Part shown: one piece after another, positions 1 through 8,769 of the stretch | How positions within the stretch are numbered: the stretch's first letter is position 1 | Layout of the letters: every line of letters starts with the position of its first letter | Assembly (NCBI RefSeq): GCF_019008365.1 | Contig: NZ_JAHHUL010000009.1 | Span: 62,001 to 126,000, forward strand | DNA: 64,000 nt | From: Phosphitispora fastidiosa | Lineage (GTDB): Bacteria > Bacillota > Thermincolia > Thermincolales > UBA2595 | Reading direction: 5' to 3' | Made by a program: the position numbers and the translations under genes | The notes under the pieces: model-generated | Seen by the model: the letters and a program-made list of their open reading frames with translations, nothing else | Database searches by the model: none | What the model was told of the DNA's origin: nothing

Positions 1-421
1 CATGGGACAACAAAAACTTTTTAAACAGATTTCTAATGTTATCGTTAGTAAGGGTATTTCGCACTGAACTGTTTAGAGAATTCATTTCTGATACCATATC
101 TGCGTACATCCTGTGGTAAATAAACTTGTCAGTAATCTCATCTACGCGAGTTGAAGTCTTTATATCACTGGCAGGTCTTGAAGGGACTTTTATCTTAAAC
201 TTTTTTGCGGCTTTTTCAAGTTGTTCAGTCTGTGTTTGAAAGTCTTTTAACAATACTTCCAAGACTATTCCAAAATCTCTGTCATGCACAAAATTTATCA
301 GCATTTGGACTGCTTCGATACTGTTATACCTTGCTCTTAGTAAGTTCCATAAATTAAATGCGGTCTGCACATCGATTTGCTCCAAATTGGAAGTAGATTT
401 CTTGAAAATTGAAATATCCAT
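1..421 (-). CDS. Partial DUF3231-like protein, cut by window edge
   Basis: Open reading frame on the minus strand from ATG at 421 to the window edge, about 140 residues, with no stop reached, so the C-terminus is missing. It is preceded by an AAGGAGTG ribosome binding site. The translated start is MDISIFKKSTSNLEQIDVQ, followed by mostly helical, charged sequence (FVHDRDF, LEKAAKKFKIKVPSRP). The pattern of a helix bundle ending in a K-x-K-x-P-x-R-P segment resembles DUF3231 proteins, which occur in spore-forming Firmicutes. The family call is tentative; the function is unknown. Confidence 0.5.
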   Translation of the reverse strand, partial: MDISIFKKSTSNLEQIDVQTAFNLWNLLRARYNSIEAVQMLINFVHDRDFGIVLEVLLKDFQTQTEQLEKAAKKFKIKVPSRPASDIKTSTRVDEITDKFIYHRMYADMVSEMNSLNSSVRNTLTNDNIRNLFKKFLLSH

Positions 422-589
422 AATTTCACTCCTTATCTAAGCCCTTATATCTATAATCTCCCTCAATTGCTCTTTTATATTTGTGGTAAAGTATGGATGG
501 ATTAAAACTATAAAAATATTTATTCGACATTTGTATTCCTTGCAAACTAGCCTTTTTACCTTTAATATATAATCAAAGGATGTGAATCA

Positions 590-808
590 ATGAAAAAGCC
601 TGTTGATTTTGAAAAAACGGCGACAGAAAACAAGGCTAAGTGTCTTGCAGCTCTGTCTTATCTAGCCGGTTCACGTAAACCCCGACGCAAGCCGCGCAGT
701 GCTGAAGAGAGCATTGGTATTACCATTGCCACTGCGGAAATAGTTCGGAATGCTTATGAAACAGGACGCCTAGTTAAGAAAACTCCAAAAGGATTTGTTC
801 TTAAATGA
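590..808 (+). CDS. Small basic protein, first gene of a nucleotidyltransferase pair
   Basis: 72-residue protein with a very basic central stretch (SRKPRRKPRSAEE, about residues 28-40) and a C-terminal half that could be a small DNA-binding fold. Its stop overlaps the start of the next gene (ATGA at 805-808), so the two are translationally coupled. Small basic first gene plus nucleotidyltransferase-like second gene is the usual shape of an antitoxin-toxin operon; that role is inferred from arrangement only. The first part of this gene is repeated in the decayed copy at 1967-2128. I do not recognise a named family. Confidence 0.6.
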   Translation: MKKPVDFEKTATENKAKCLAALSYLAGSRKPRRKPRSAEESIGITIATAEIVRNAYETGRLVKKTPKGFVLK

Positions 809-1383
809 GTTTAAAAGAAGATATTTTAGCATGTTTGCAAATACAGGACAAAAATAAACGGCAGATTAGTATTGCGGGTATCATAACAAAATCCCTTGAA
901 CCTTTGGGCATCATTCCGGTTGTTGTAGGCGGAGCCGCAGTTGAATTTTATACTTTAGGGCAGTATGCAACTATGGATATAGATTTTGTTGGGACTATTA
1001 ACAACGAAATGAAAGAAGTAATGGCAAGCTTGGGTTTTGAAAGGGAAGGTCGCTACTGGAGAATACCTGGCACAGACATTATGGTTGAATTTCCCTCAGA
1101 CAAGTTGGTTGGATCAATGGATAAAGTTCAGCCGGTCGAACACAATGGACAGCAAGCTTACTACATAGGAATAGACGATTTAATTCTTAACCGCGTCCAG
1201 GAAGCGAAACACTGGAATGATATGGGCTCAAAGGAATGGGCCAGAACGTTAATGGTGGCTCATTATGATGATATCGATTGGAGTTATTGTCATAAAAATG
1301 CCAGCAAATTTGGTTGTAGAGATAAGCTTGAAGAAATACAGAAAGAAGCAAAGAAAATAAAAAGGCAGATGGATGAAAAATAA
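805..1383 (+). CDS. Nucleotidyltransferase-fold protein (DUF6036/AbiEii-like)
   Basis: 192 residues. The N-terminal half carries the nucleotidyltransferase signature: a glycine-rich VVVGGAAVEFY segment near residue 45 followed by an acidic pair in TMDIDFVGT near residue 62, as in the DUF6036 and AbiEii-type nucleotidyltransferases. The C-terminus is a charged helix (KLEEIQKEAKKIKRQMDEK). It overlaps the preceding small basic gene by 4 bases. Proteins of this fold serve as toxins in several two-gene stress or phage-defence modules; here that is inference from fold and coupling. Its 3' end is duplicated at about 2030-2120 in a degenerate copy. Confidence 0.65.
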   Translation: MSLKEDILACLQIQDKNKRQISIAGIITKSLEPLGIIPVVVGGAAVEFYTLGQYATMDIDFVGTINNEMKEVMASLGFEREGRYWRIPGTDIMVEFPSDKLVGSMDKVQPVEHNGQQAYYIGIDDLILNRVQEAKHWNDMGSKEWARTLMVAHYDDIDWSYCHKNASKFGCRDKLEEIQKEAKKIKRQMDEK

Positions 1384-1475
1384 TACTTGGTAACACTTAA
1401 CAGCACTACTTTAAACATAGAGAATCAAGAACTCGCGTTTGTTTTAGCAATACGCTATCCGAGGGGGCCAACTTG

Positions 1476-1784
1476 ATGCCTATTTATGATGAGACTATTC
1501 AAAATGTAAAAAGGCAAATAGTTAACAAATTCCATCCCGTAGACGTTATTCTTTTTGGTTCACATGCCAAGGGGTTGGTTAGAAAAAGCAGTGATATAGA
1601 TATTTGTGTAATAAAAGACACTCAAAATAAAAGGGAATTAATTCAGGATATTTTACTGGAGATTGACTCTGATATCGATTTAGATGTGATAGTGTATACC
1701 CCGGCGCAATGGGAAAAGTATAAAGATGATAAAACGATGTTTGCACATGTAATTAATAAGACGGGGGTGAGCATTGTTGGTTGA
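1476..1784 (+). CDS. MNT-type minimal nucleotidyltransferase
   Basis: 102 residues from ATG 1476, chosen over the adjoining TTG at 1473 because GAGGGGG at 1461-1467 sits at good distance. It has the MNT signature: VILFGSHAKG (about residues 25-34) then SDIDICVI (about 39-46) and a third acidic strand DLDVIVY (about 71-77), matching the G-S-x(n)-D-x-D catalytic pattern. MNT proteins pair with HEPN-domain proteins as toxin-antitoxin modules in which MNT adenylylates the HEPN toxin. The expected HEPN gene follows with an 8-base overlap but is broken (1777-1923), so this looks like a surviving half of a pair. Confidence 0.8.
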   Translation: MPIYDETIQNVKRQIVNKFHPVDVILFGSHAKGLVRKSSDIDICVIKDTQNKRELIQDILLEIDSDIDLDVIVYTPAQWEKYKDDKTMFAHVINKTGVSIVG

Positions 1785-1923
1785 TACAAAAAGGTATAAA
1801 GACTGGCGTGACCAATCCAGGTCTCGGGCATCACTTGAAATAAAGCCTTTAGGGGCTTTTTTATTTTGCGCCATGGATGCAGAAAAAATGAAATTGCATC
1901 CCGTTATTTGTATTCCTTGCTAA
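1777..1923 (+). pseudogene. Truncated HEPN-domain remnant
   Basis: Starts with TTG at 1777, overlapping the MNT gene end by 8 bases, and reads VDTKRYKDWRDQSRSRA, which fits the opening of HEPN partner proteins of MNT genes. The middle looks internally deleted (SLEIKPLGAFLFCAMDAEK), with a possible vestige of the HEPN Ala-Glu-Lys segment, and a stop comes after 48 residues instead of roughly 130. I therefore call it a decayed HEPN gene. Confidence 0.5.
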
Positions 1924-2128
1924 CAGGCCCTTTTAACAGTAATATATAATCAAAGGATGTGAATCAATGAAAACGCCTGTTGATTTTGAAAAAACGGCGA
2001 TGAAGAGAGCATTGGTATTCCATTGCCACCATAAAAATGCCAGCAAGTTTGGTTGTAGAGATAGGCTTGAAGAAATACAGAAAGAAGCAAAGAGGATAAA
2101 AAGGCAGATGGATTGCTGGTGCAAGTGA
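1905..2128 (+). pseudogene. Decayed second copy of the 590-1383 gene pair
   Basis: This stretch repeats the upstream region and start of the gene at 590 (shared TTTGTATTCCTTGC and ATATATAATCAAAGGATGTG, then the ATGAAAA-CGCCTG start at 1967), jumps to the piece matching about 711-735 (GAAGAGAGCATTGGTATT), and jumps again to the piece matching about 1290-1375 near the 3' end of the nucleotidyltransferase gene. Two internal deletions removed the rest. The remains read as one 53-codon frame at 1967-2128 whose last 30 residues are in the original nucleotidyltransferase frame (KNASKFGCRDRLEEIQKEAK). It is unlikely to be functional. Confidence 0.75.
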
Positions 2129-2156
2129 GATATCTAAAAATGGGAGATTATTATAT

Positions 2157-4808
2157 ATGACACGACTAAAAACACAAAAAATACCAGAATTAAATGCCTG
2201 CTTTTTGCCGAAAGGCTTTGTGATCGAGGATATCCCAAATCAACCAGCGGATGCACTAAGTACATGGCTAGGGGCATTTGAAACTGACAGATACAGGGCC
2301 TTATTTCATCTTGGTTTTTTACAGAAGGAGAAATGGTTTTCACCTTCGATTGAATATCTCCATCATATTGCAGAAATGCTGATAAAAAAACTAAGCCAAC
2401 AGTCAGAAATTGAATTTAACCGGGATGCCGTACAAATTGATTTGTTGGAAGATGAGCTATATCAGCTTAAGGAAGATCTCCCATTTGTCATTGGGATGGA
2501 ATATGTTAACGATGATTGGATTCGAACGGTATGGGAAGCGTTATTGAATGTTTTCAAGTTGGAAATTAGGAATTATGACGGTACGGTTGCCAGGTATTTC
2601 GCCGAGCATAACGCTAATATCAATGTAGTCGGAAGGGTATTTTTTCACTTGGTTGAAAATATGGAAGAGCAGTATCCCTTTGCTTTTATGGCTACCTATT
2701 CAACAAAACCGGTGAAAAGCAAGCGCGCGGTACACACACCCCTGAAAAATGCATTAGCAGAATTTGAAGGGGACGAAAAGAAATTACTTTCGCTTATTTC
2801 AACGGTTATCAAGGCGGCCGAAAAGAGCAGCTTCATCTCGGAACTACTGGAAAGTGGTGAACTGTTCTCGCCTCTAAAGCTTACAGCAGAAGAGGCGTAT
2901 ACAGTTTTAAAGGAGATAGTGATTTATGAAGAAGCTGGGATTATGTGTCGAGTGCCAGATTGGTGGCGTAAAAGAAACAATTCCATCCGGCTGTCGGTTG
3001 CGGTGGGAGAAAAAGAGCCATCCAAGGTTGGCTTAGATGCCATTATGGATTTTTTACCTTCTCTAAATATTGGAGATGAGGTAATCGCAGAGCAGGAATT
3101 AAGAGCATTTTTGGACATGGCGGAGGGGCTGGTTCAATATAAGGGAAAATGGGTTGAAGTTAATAAAAGAAAATTGGAAGCTGTGCTTCAGGCCTTTGAC
3201 AAGGTAAAGGACCTAACAAAAGATGAAATCTTGTCTCTTGGAGATGCCATGAGACTGGAATTAAATATGAATCAGCTATTGGCTGTCTCAACGGATGAGA
3301 TTGATATATCAGTTTCTAACGGTCAATGGCTCAGAAGGATGAAGGAAAGTCTGATTTATCCCGCTGTAAATAAAAAAGTCAGCGCTGTGCCTTCATTTCA
3401 TGCAAATTTACGGGTATATCAGGAAACTGGATATCATTGGCTCAATCTGATGTCCCAATTGGGATTTGGCGCCTGCTTGGCAGATGACATGGGACTGGGC
3501 AAAACGGTTCAGATGATTGCCTTTTTAGAATATCGCAGAGTCCATAATGGTGGACCGGCGCTTCTTATTCTGCCAGCCTCCCTGATTGGAAACTGGCAGA
3601 AGGAAATCGAAAAATTCGCTCCCGAAATGCCTTATCAGATACTGCATAAAAGTGATTTGAAAAGCTCAGAAGCGCTTCAGATCAGGGAGGGGAAATTTTT
3701 ATATATTACCACTTATGGTATGGCGGTCAGGTTAGAAGCGCTAAAAACCAGACAATGGGAATGTTTGATTTTGGATGAAGCACAAGCCATCAAGAATCCG
3801 GGAACCAAGCAGACAAAAGCCATCAAAGCAATCCCCGCTAAAATGCGAATTGCAATGACTGGAACACCGATTGAAAACCGATTAAGTGACCTATGGTCAA
3901 TATTCGATTTTCTTAATCAGGGGCTGCTGGGAACAACCAAAGAATTTACTGACTTTACGAAGGGGCTTGCTGAAAACATAAGCGGATATGCCAAGTTACG
4001 CAAGATGATCCAACCCTTCATATTGAGAAGGCTGAAAACCGATAAAAGTATCATCGCGGACCTGCCGGATAAACTTGAAATTAACGCTTATACTACCTTG
4101 TCCAGGAAACAAATTGCCCTTTATAAGCAGCTAATTGAACAGATTTCAAAAAAATTGGAAAAGGCTGAAGGGATTGAGCGAAAGGGGCTTGTCTTAGCCA
4201 GCATTATGAAATTCAAGCAAATCTGTAATCACCCGGATCAATATCTGGGCAGAGAAGAATATAAATCAGAACAAAGCGGCAAGTTTGAACAATTGAGAGA
4301 AATATGTAAAACGATATACGAGAAAAGAGAACGAGTTCTTATTTTCACCCAATTTAGGGAGATGACTGAACCAATTTCGGATTTTTTAAGTGGCATATTT
4401 TCCAAAGAGGGATTCGTGCTTCACGGTGGGACGCCTGTGAAAAGGCGAAATGAAATGGTGAAAGAGTTTAATAGTGAGCATTATGTACCTTATATGGTGC
4501 TCTCTCTTAAGGCGGGCGGTGTTGGACTTAATCTGACAGCGGCCAATCATGTCATTCATTTTGACAGATGGTGGAATCCGGCTGTTGAAAACCAGGCCAC
4601 AGACCGGGCTTTCCGTATTGGCCAGACAAAGAATGTCATGGTGCACAAGTTTGTTACAAAAGGCACCATAGAAGAAAAGATAGATGCTATGATTCAAGAA
4701 AAACAGAAATTATCAGGAGATATCTTAAGCTCCAGTGGAGAACAGTGGATCACAGAATACAATAATGAAGAATTGATGAAAATGTTTGCTTTGGGAGGTG
4801 ACGTATAA
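2157..4808 (+). CDS. SNF2/SWI2-family DNA-dependent ATPase
   Basis: 883 residues. The helicase core fills the C-terminal half: Walker A DDMGLGKT near residue 443, DEAQ box (LILDEAQAIKNP) near 540, motif III MTGTPIENR, the FILRRLKTDK segment, and the C-terminal RecA lobe with FTQFREMT, LSLKAGGVGLNLT and motif VI AFRIGQTK near 820. The N-terminal 400 residues lack a recognisable catalytic motif. SNF2 enzymes translocate on duplex DNA and remodel bound proteins. The stop overlaps the next start (TAATG at 4806-4810), coupling it to a SWIM zinc-finger protein, a frequent partnership. Given the toxin-antitoxin debris upstream, a defence role is possible but unproven. Confidence 0.9.
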   Translation: MTRLKTQKIPELNACFLPKGFVIEDIPNQPADALSTWLGAFETDRYRALFHLGFLQKEKWFSPSIEYLHHIAEMLIKKLSQQSEIEFNRDAVQIDLLEDELYQLKEDLPFVIGMEYVNDDWIRTVWEALLNVFKLEIRNYDGTVARYFAEHNANINVVGRVFFHLVENMEEQYPFAFMATYSTKPVKSKRAVHTPLKNALAEFEGDEKKLLSLISTVIKAAEKSSFISELLESGELFSPLKLTAEEAYTVLKEIVIYEEAGIMCRVPDWWRKRNNSIRLSVAVGEKEPSKVGLDAIMDFLPSLNIGDEVIAEQELRAFLDMAEGLVQYKGKWVEVNKRKLEAVLQAFDKVKDLTKDEILSLGDAMRLELNMNQLLAVSTDEIDISVSNGQWLRRMKESLIYPAVNKKVSAVPSFHANLRVYQETGYHWLNLMSQLGFGACLADDMGLGKTVQMIAFLEYRRVHNGGPALLILPASLIGNWQKEIEKFAPEMPYQILHKSDLKSSEALQIREGKFLYITTYGMAVRLEALKTRQWECLILDEAQAIKNPGTKQTKAIKAIPAKMRIAMTGTPIENRLSDLWSIFDFLNQGLLGTTKEFTDFTKGLAENISGYAKLRKMIQPFILRRLKTDKSIIADLPDKLEINAYTTLSRKQIALYKQLIEQISKKLEKAEGIERKGLVLASIMKFKQICNHPDQYLGREEYKSEQSGKFEQLREICKTIYEKRERVLIFTQFREMTEPISDFLSGIFSKEGFVLHGGTPVKRRNEMVKEFNSEHYVPYMVLSLKAGGVGLNLTAANHVIHFDRWWNPAVENQATDRAFRIGQTKNVMVHKFVTKGTIEEKIDAMIQEKQKLSGDILSSSGEQWITEYNNEELMKMFALGGDV

Positions 4809-5524
4809 TGGGTTATTATGGATTCCCAAGGTATGAATCGGTAACAGAAAAAAAAGCAAGGGCGCTTAAGGCGCTGGAGAAACTTAAAAAGAAAAATCCC
4901 GAGATTGAACCGGTAATCATAGAAGGGAGAACACTGGCCAGAAGCTGGTGGGGCAAGGCGTGGAATTTGAATCTGGAAAGCTATGCAGACTATGGAAACC
5001 GAATCGCCAGGGGTAAAAGCTATGTTCGCAACAATACCGTCCTGGATTTGAAGTTATCTGAAGGGAAGGCAGCGGCCAAGGTGCATGGCAGCAGAGCAAA
5101 GCCCTATGATGTAAATATCCGAATCGATACTTTAAGCAGTGAGAAATGGGAGCAGGTCACGGCATTATGCAATCATAGAATCGATTCACTCGAACAACTG
5201 GTTGAGGGGAAATTTCCTGAGGAATTAGCGGTTTTATTTACAGAAAGAAAGTATGGTATGTTTCCATCACCTAAAGAAATCCATTTTGACTGCAGCTGTC
5301 CTGACTGGGCCAGCATGTGCAAGCATGTGACCGCAGTATTATATGGCATAGGCGCCAGATTGGATTTGAATCCCATGCTCTTTTTCGAGCTCAGGGGTTT
5401 GGATGGGCAAGAACTTGTCAGAAAATCAATTGAACGAAAACTGGAAAGCATGCTGAAAAATGCAGGTAAGAAAAGCAAGCGAGAAATTGCAGATGAGGAT
5501 ATATTAGATATATTCGGGCTCTGA
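4808..5524 (+). CDS. SWIM zinc-finger protein, partner of SNF2 ATPase
   Basis: 238 residues, translationally coupled to the SNF2 gene by a one-base overlap. The SWIM signature C-x-C-x(n)-C-x-H is at about residues 161-177 (CSCPDWASMCKHVTAV), predicted to bind zinc and mediate DNA or protein contacts. The N-terminus is rich in lysine, followed by a WWGKAW segment typical of SWIM proteins paired with SNF2 ATPases. It probably acts as the recruiting subunit of a two-component remodelling complex, an inference from the conserved pairing. Exact cellular function is unknown. Confidence 0.85.
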   Translation: MGYYGFPRYESVTEKKARALKALEKLKKKNPEIEPVIIEGRTLARSWWGKAWNLNLESYADYGNRIARGKSYVRNNTVLDLKLSEGKAAAKVHGSRAKPYDVNIRIDTLSSEKWEQVTALCNHRIDSLEQLVEGKFPEELAVLFTERKYGMFPSPKEIHFDCSCPDWASMCKHVTAVLYGIGARLDLNPMLFFELRGLDGQELVRKSIERKLESMLKNAGKKSKREIADEDILDIFGL

Positions 5525-5629
5525 ACAAGCTTGCCACAATGAAAGAAAAGATAGTGACTTTTCCCGGCTGTACTGCATATATTCATATATAACCGGAGGT
5601 CTTTACTCTTGCACTAAGGGGGGTTATTT

Positions 5630-6358
5630 ATGCAATTCTTTCAATGGCAGCCTGCAAAGGAAACCTTTGTTGCTGTCACGGCTGGGCTCGTGATTATTTT
5701 TTTGTCTGTATTGATGCTTCCTTTCAGCCCCGATAGCTGGATTCGTATTGTGATTCACGATATTGGCATGGTCGGTCTGGCCGGAATCCTGTTTCCCCTG
5801 TTATACATACAAAGGTCAGGCCGCAGCTTTGCTGAATTTGGCCTGACTCTTCACAGATGGCAGGTATTTACACCCATCAACCTCATTCTCGGTCTGTTTC
5901 TGCTGGGCATATTTGTATATTGGGTGCCGCCTGAGGGTTTCCGATTTGACCCTGATACGGCGCTGACAATGCTGTTAATATTGTGTACCGGGGTTTTTGA
6001 AGTAATCTTCTTTTACGGTTTTTTGCGAACCCTGTTTGAACAGGCCTTTGGATTAATTCCTGCAGTATTATTAACCGCCGGGTTTTATTCTTTCCACCAC
6101 ATTGGTTTCCAGCCCGAATTCCTGCTCCTCTTCTTTGTCGGCCTAATGTATGCTTTGGTTTACCGGGCGGGCAGCAGTGTATTGCTGATATATCCATTCT
6201 TTTGGGGGGTTGGCGCATCATATAATGTTTTAATCCAGTCCGGGGAAGTAGCAGCTATTATGTATCCTGAGATTCGCTTAATGTACTTATCCGTATTTGT
6301 CATATTGATTCCTGTATGGGTATGGCTTAAGTCACGAAAATACAACCTAAATGGCTAA
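5630..6358 (+). CDS. CPBP/Abi-family membrane protein with variant motif
   Basis: 242 residues with roughly seven or eight hydrophobic segments. The pattern FEVIFFYGFLR (about residue 124 onward) and FHHIGF (about 158) corresponds to motifs 1 and 2 of the CPBP family of glutamic-type intramembrane proteases. Motif 1 is normally EExxxR; here the second Glu is Val and the Arg position is Tyr, so proteolytic activity is doubtful. The strong GGGG-rich ribosome binding site at 5619-5624 supports the start. Its stop overlaps that of the convergent ligase gene by four bases. Confidence 0.7.
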   Translation: MQFFQWQPAKETFVAVTAGLVIIFLSVLMLPFSPDSWIRIVIHDIGMVGLAGILFPLLYIQRSGRSFAEFGLTLHRWQVFTPINLILGLFLLGIFVYWVPPEGFRFDPDTALTMLLILCTGVFEVIFFYGFLRTLFEQAFGLIPAVLLTAGFYSFHHIGFQPEFLLLFFVGLMYALVYRAGSSVLLIYPFFWGVGASYNVLIQSGEVAAIMYPEIRLMYLSVFVILIPVWVWLKSRKYNLNG

Positions 6359-7686
6359 AAAGTATGGTATCCGCTGAGCAGCTGGCCCAGTGTTCTGGGA
6401 TAATGGTTTTCGGCCGTCCAATTGGCCACATATTTCGGCTTGATGACTGGTGACACTTCTAAGAGCTTATTCCGGTCAAACATCTCCCCAATAGGTACGA
6501 GTTCAAGTTTTACCGGTATCTTCAATTTGCCGGACAAAAAGGCCCGGGCGGAAGCGGTATCAGCGCCCGGGTGCTCACTTTCGGCCCTGATTACCAAACC
6601 GCTGCCGGTAACCCCTATCATCCACAGTGAACCAATAAGGTCATCCGGAGTTTGCAGGACAGCTTCCTGTAAATCTCCCGGTATTATTGTGGTGCCGTTA
6701 ATTTCCAGCCTGTCACTGTAACGTCCCAGGTGCTGCAAAATTTGACCGGTGCGGCCGCAGGAACAGGAACCGGAGGGGGTTAGGGTGACGATATCTCCGG
6801 TCACATAACGTACCAGGGGACAGGCTTCCAGGGTCAGGGTGGTCACAGCCAAAATGCCTCGTTCCCCGGGAGGGACGGGTTTATTTGTTACTGGATGCAA
6901 AACCTCCAGCAGAAAGTGGTCTTCGGCAGCATGAAGCCGGCCTGCGGAACAATCGGCCGCAATGTTGCCGTTTTCGGTTGTCCCATACATATTATAGACC
7001 CTGGCATTCCAGAGTTTCTCGATCAGCGCTTTCCGGGAATCTGTCAGCATTTCACCGGCCACACAGAAACCCCGGAGATGGGGGAAATCCCTGGCGGGGT
7101 CATATCCCATGAGTTTGGCAGTTTCAGCCAGCAGTATGGCCTCCAGGGGCAGGCAGCCAATAACTGTGGCCTTCAGTTTATGCAGAAGTTTGATTACCCT
7201 GGTGTGTGGGCTGACAACCGTACGGCTGCTGACGGGAACGACACATGCCCCGCGTTTTTTGGCAGCAGACTGGACAATATGTGCCGGGTCAGATATGGCA
7301 TAAGGGAAGCGGACCAGTACCGTGTCCCCAGGGCTAAAATCAATGGCACAGTACTCAATCTGCTGGGTCCACCGGGCAAAATCAGCAGCTGTCAGCCAAA
7401 CGGAAATCGGCTCTCCGGTTGTCCCAAAAGACTCGTGATACTCAACCACCTGCTCCGGGGATACCGCCAAAGTCCCCAGGGGAGCGCTTTGGCGCAGTTC
7501 TTCCTTGGTGGTAACGGGAAACTGCACAATTTCTTCAAGGGTATTGATTTGTAACGGGCAGCCGCTGTGTTTCCGGCGATACAGCTCTGCACTGCGGCAC
7601 CTGTACAGGGCTTGGTTGAAACGCTCCAATTGCAGTATTTTTAATTTCTCCGGACTGAGAAACAGGTTTTCATGAATTTCTTGCAT
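6355..7686 (-). CDS. PaaK-like adenylate-forming carboxylate ligase
   Basis: 443 residues of the phenylacetate-CoA ligase-like branch of the ANL superfamily. Visible motifs are the P-loop-like ESFGTTGEPISVW (about residue 85), the A5-type YNMYGTTENG (about 232) and VRYVTGDIV (about 291). A cysteine pair (SCSCGRTG) follows, as in many PaaK-like proteins. The family activates aromatic acids as acyl-adenylates and usually makes CoA thioesters. It is paralogous to the ligase at 13415-14755 and lies in the minus-strand group with an archaeal-type aldolase and dehydroquinate synthase II, so an aromatic or amino-aromatic acid substrate is likely; this is inference. Confidence 0.8.
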   Translation of the reverse strand: MQEIHENLFLSPEKLKILQLERFNQALYRCRSAELYRRKHSGCPLQINTLEEIVQFPVTTKEELRQSAPLGTLAVSPEQVVEYHESFGTTGEPISVWLTAADFARWTQQIEYCAIDFSPGDTVLVRFPYAISDPAHIVQSAAKKRGACVVPVSSRTVVSPHTRVIKLLHKLKATVIGCLPLEAILLAETAKLMGYDPARDFPHLRGFCVAGEMLTDSRKALIEKLWNARVYNMYGTTENGNIAADCSAGRLHAAEDHFLLEVLHPVTNKPVPPGERGILAVTTLTLEACPLVRYVTGDIVTLTPSGSCSCGRTGQILQHLGRYSDRLEINGTTIIPGDLQEAVLQTPDDLIGSLWMIGVTGSGLVIRAESEHPGADTASARAFLSGKLKIPVKLELVPIGEMFDRNKLLEVSPVIKPKYVANWTAENHYPRTLGQLLSGYHTF

Positions 7687-7738
7687 TTCTAACGCCTCAC
7701 ATACTTAGAGTCAGCTCAATATATAGAGCCTTGTGCCC

Positions 7739-7769
7739 TAAAGCCCCTGACCTTGGGGCAGGGGCTTTA
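7739..7769. terminator. GC-rich hairpin between ligase and small gene
   Basis: AAAGCCCCTG and CAGGGGCTTT form a ten-base stem around a nine-base loop. It follows the minus-strand gene ending at 7805. No strong T-run follows on either strand, so termination strength is uncertain. Confidence 0.45.
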
Positions 7770-7804
7770 CGCATCAGGTAGTTATAAATTTGTTTTTGCT
7801 CTGG

Positions 7805-8062
7805 CTATACTTCGTTTTTCTCTTGCTTTTTGGTTGCGTTGAAATACTGACTGGGATCATATTTCGGATCATATTTTGGTTTGGCGGCCTTCTTTTGTTT
7901 CTTTTGATAAGCAGCGGTGTATGATACTCCCGACGGGTATTTATCCCCTCTGACAGATCCATCGAGACCATACTGCTTGAACAGTTCTACCAACTTATCT
8001 TTTAATTCTTCAGCCTTTGGAGTGCCCTGCACGTCTGCATTAATTGAAAGCATTATCTTCAT
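7805..8062 (-). CDS. Small hypothetical protein, basic tail
   Basis: 85 residues from ATG at 8062, preceded by AAAGGGGG; a start further upstream at 8080 would put that site inside the gene. The N-terminal half could be a small alpha-beta fold (KIMLSINADVQGTP). The C-terminal half is Lys/Tyr/Gln-rich with the duplicated sequence KYDPKYDP, probably disordered. It follows the 184-residue gene by 18 bases, so the two are co-transcribed. I recognise no family. Confidence 0.6.
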   Translation of the reverse strand: MKIMLSINADVQGTPKAEELKDKLVELFKQYGLDGSVRGDKYPSGVSYTAAYQKKQKKAAKPKYDPKYDPSQYFNATKKQEKNEV

Positions 8063-8080
8063 TGTAAAACCCCCTTTCAT

Positions 8081-8635
8081 TCAGGAAATTACTTTAAAAC
8101 TGACTGTGTCTATATCGGCATATTTATCTGCTTCCAGACCGAATACCACAAATGACAATTGGGCTTTGACTGCACCTTCCGGTGCAGGGCAAGTGGCAAA
8201 GGATATGGGAGAATAAGATCCTGTTTCCAGGGTGCTTAATTTCACTCCGCCGGAAGAAGGGATTCCCAGTGGTGTATTGTTACTGTTCAGGAATGTTACT
8301 GTTGTTGCCAGAAAACCGGCGCTGGAGTTGGTAGCCGCCTGATAGCTGACTTCATACCTTTGCTCGGGTTTTATCTCCATTTCGGTTGTTTGCATCACTC
8401 CTGACATTGGTGATAAGAAACGGGCCATATAATTCTTCTTCACACCTTTTGCCTCAGCTTCAGCTCCCTTTTGATGGGCGGGAACAAGGTCAATATCACC
8501 GAAAATCTTACTCCAGCCGTCTTTGGTGGGTTTAAAATACTTTTCACCGTTTTTCGACATATTCATTCCGGCAAACATGGTTTGCCATTGATCCTGACTG
8601 GGTATAGGGAATTCCGGCTTTTTCTTTTTCGGCAT
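8081..8635 (-). CDS. Hypothetical protein, possible beta-sandwich domain
   Basis: 184 residues, start supported by AAAGGAG upstream. A lysine-rich N-terminus (MPKKKKPEFP) leads into a C-terminal 120 residues with alternating hydrophobic strands (RYEVSYQAATNS, ATTVTFLNSNNTPLG, AQLSFVVFGLEAD), reminiscent of carbohydrate-binding or jelly-roll sandwiches. No signal peptide is visible. It is upstream of the small basic gene at 7805-8062 in the same direction. Family and function are unknown to me. Confidence 0.6.
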   Translation of the reverse strand: MPKKKKPEFPIPSQDQWQTMFAGMNMSKNGEKYFKPTKDGWSKIFGDIDLVPAHQKGAEAEAKGVKKNYMARFLSPMSGVMQTTEMEIKPEQRYEVSYQAATNSSAGFLATTVTFLNSNNTPLGIPSSGGVKLSTLETGSYSPISFATCPAPEGAVKAQLSFVVFGLEADKYADIDTVSFKVIS

Positions 8636-8769
8636 TTTGAATTTCTCCTTTCAAACAAATCTGATGTAACGGTATGCCGAATTGCAATATTGCATAGTTA
8701 CATAATCATGCTACATAATATTATAAATCCATGAGAATTGTGATTTTAAAGTGAAATTAGTTGTTTTAA

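Noticed and set aside
2157-5524. Complete anti-phage defence system around the SNF2/SWIM pair
   Set aside because: SNF2/SWIM pairs are also widespread outside defence islands, and no nuclease, protease or other effector is linked; kept as possibility only.
6895-7554. Long plus-strand reading frame of 219 codons
   Set aside because: It lies entirely inside the PaaK-like ligase on the other strand and its translation shows no family features; a shadow frame.
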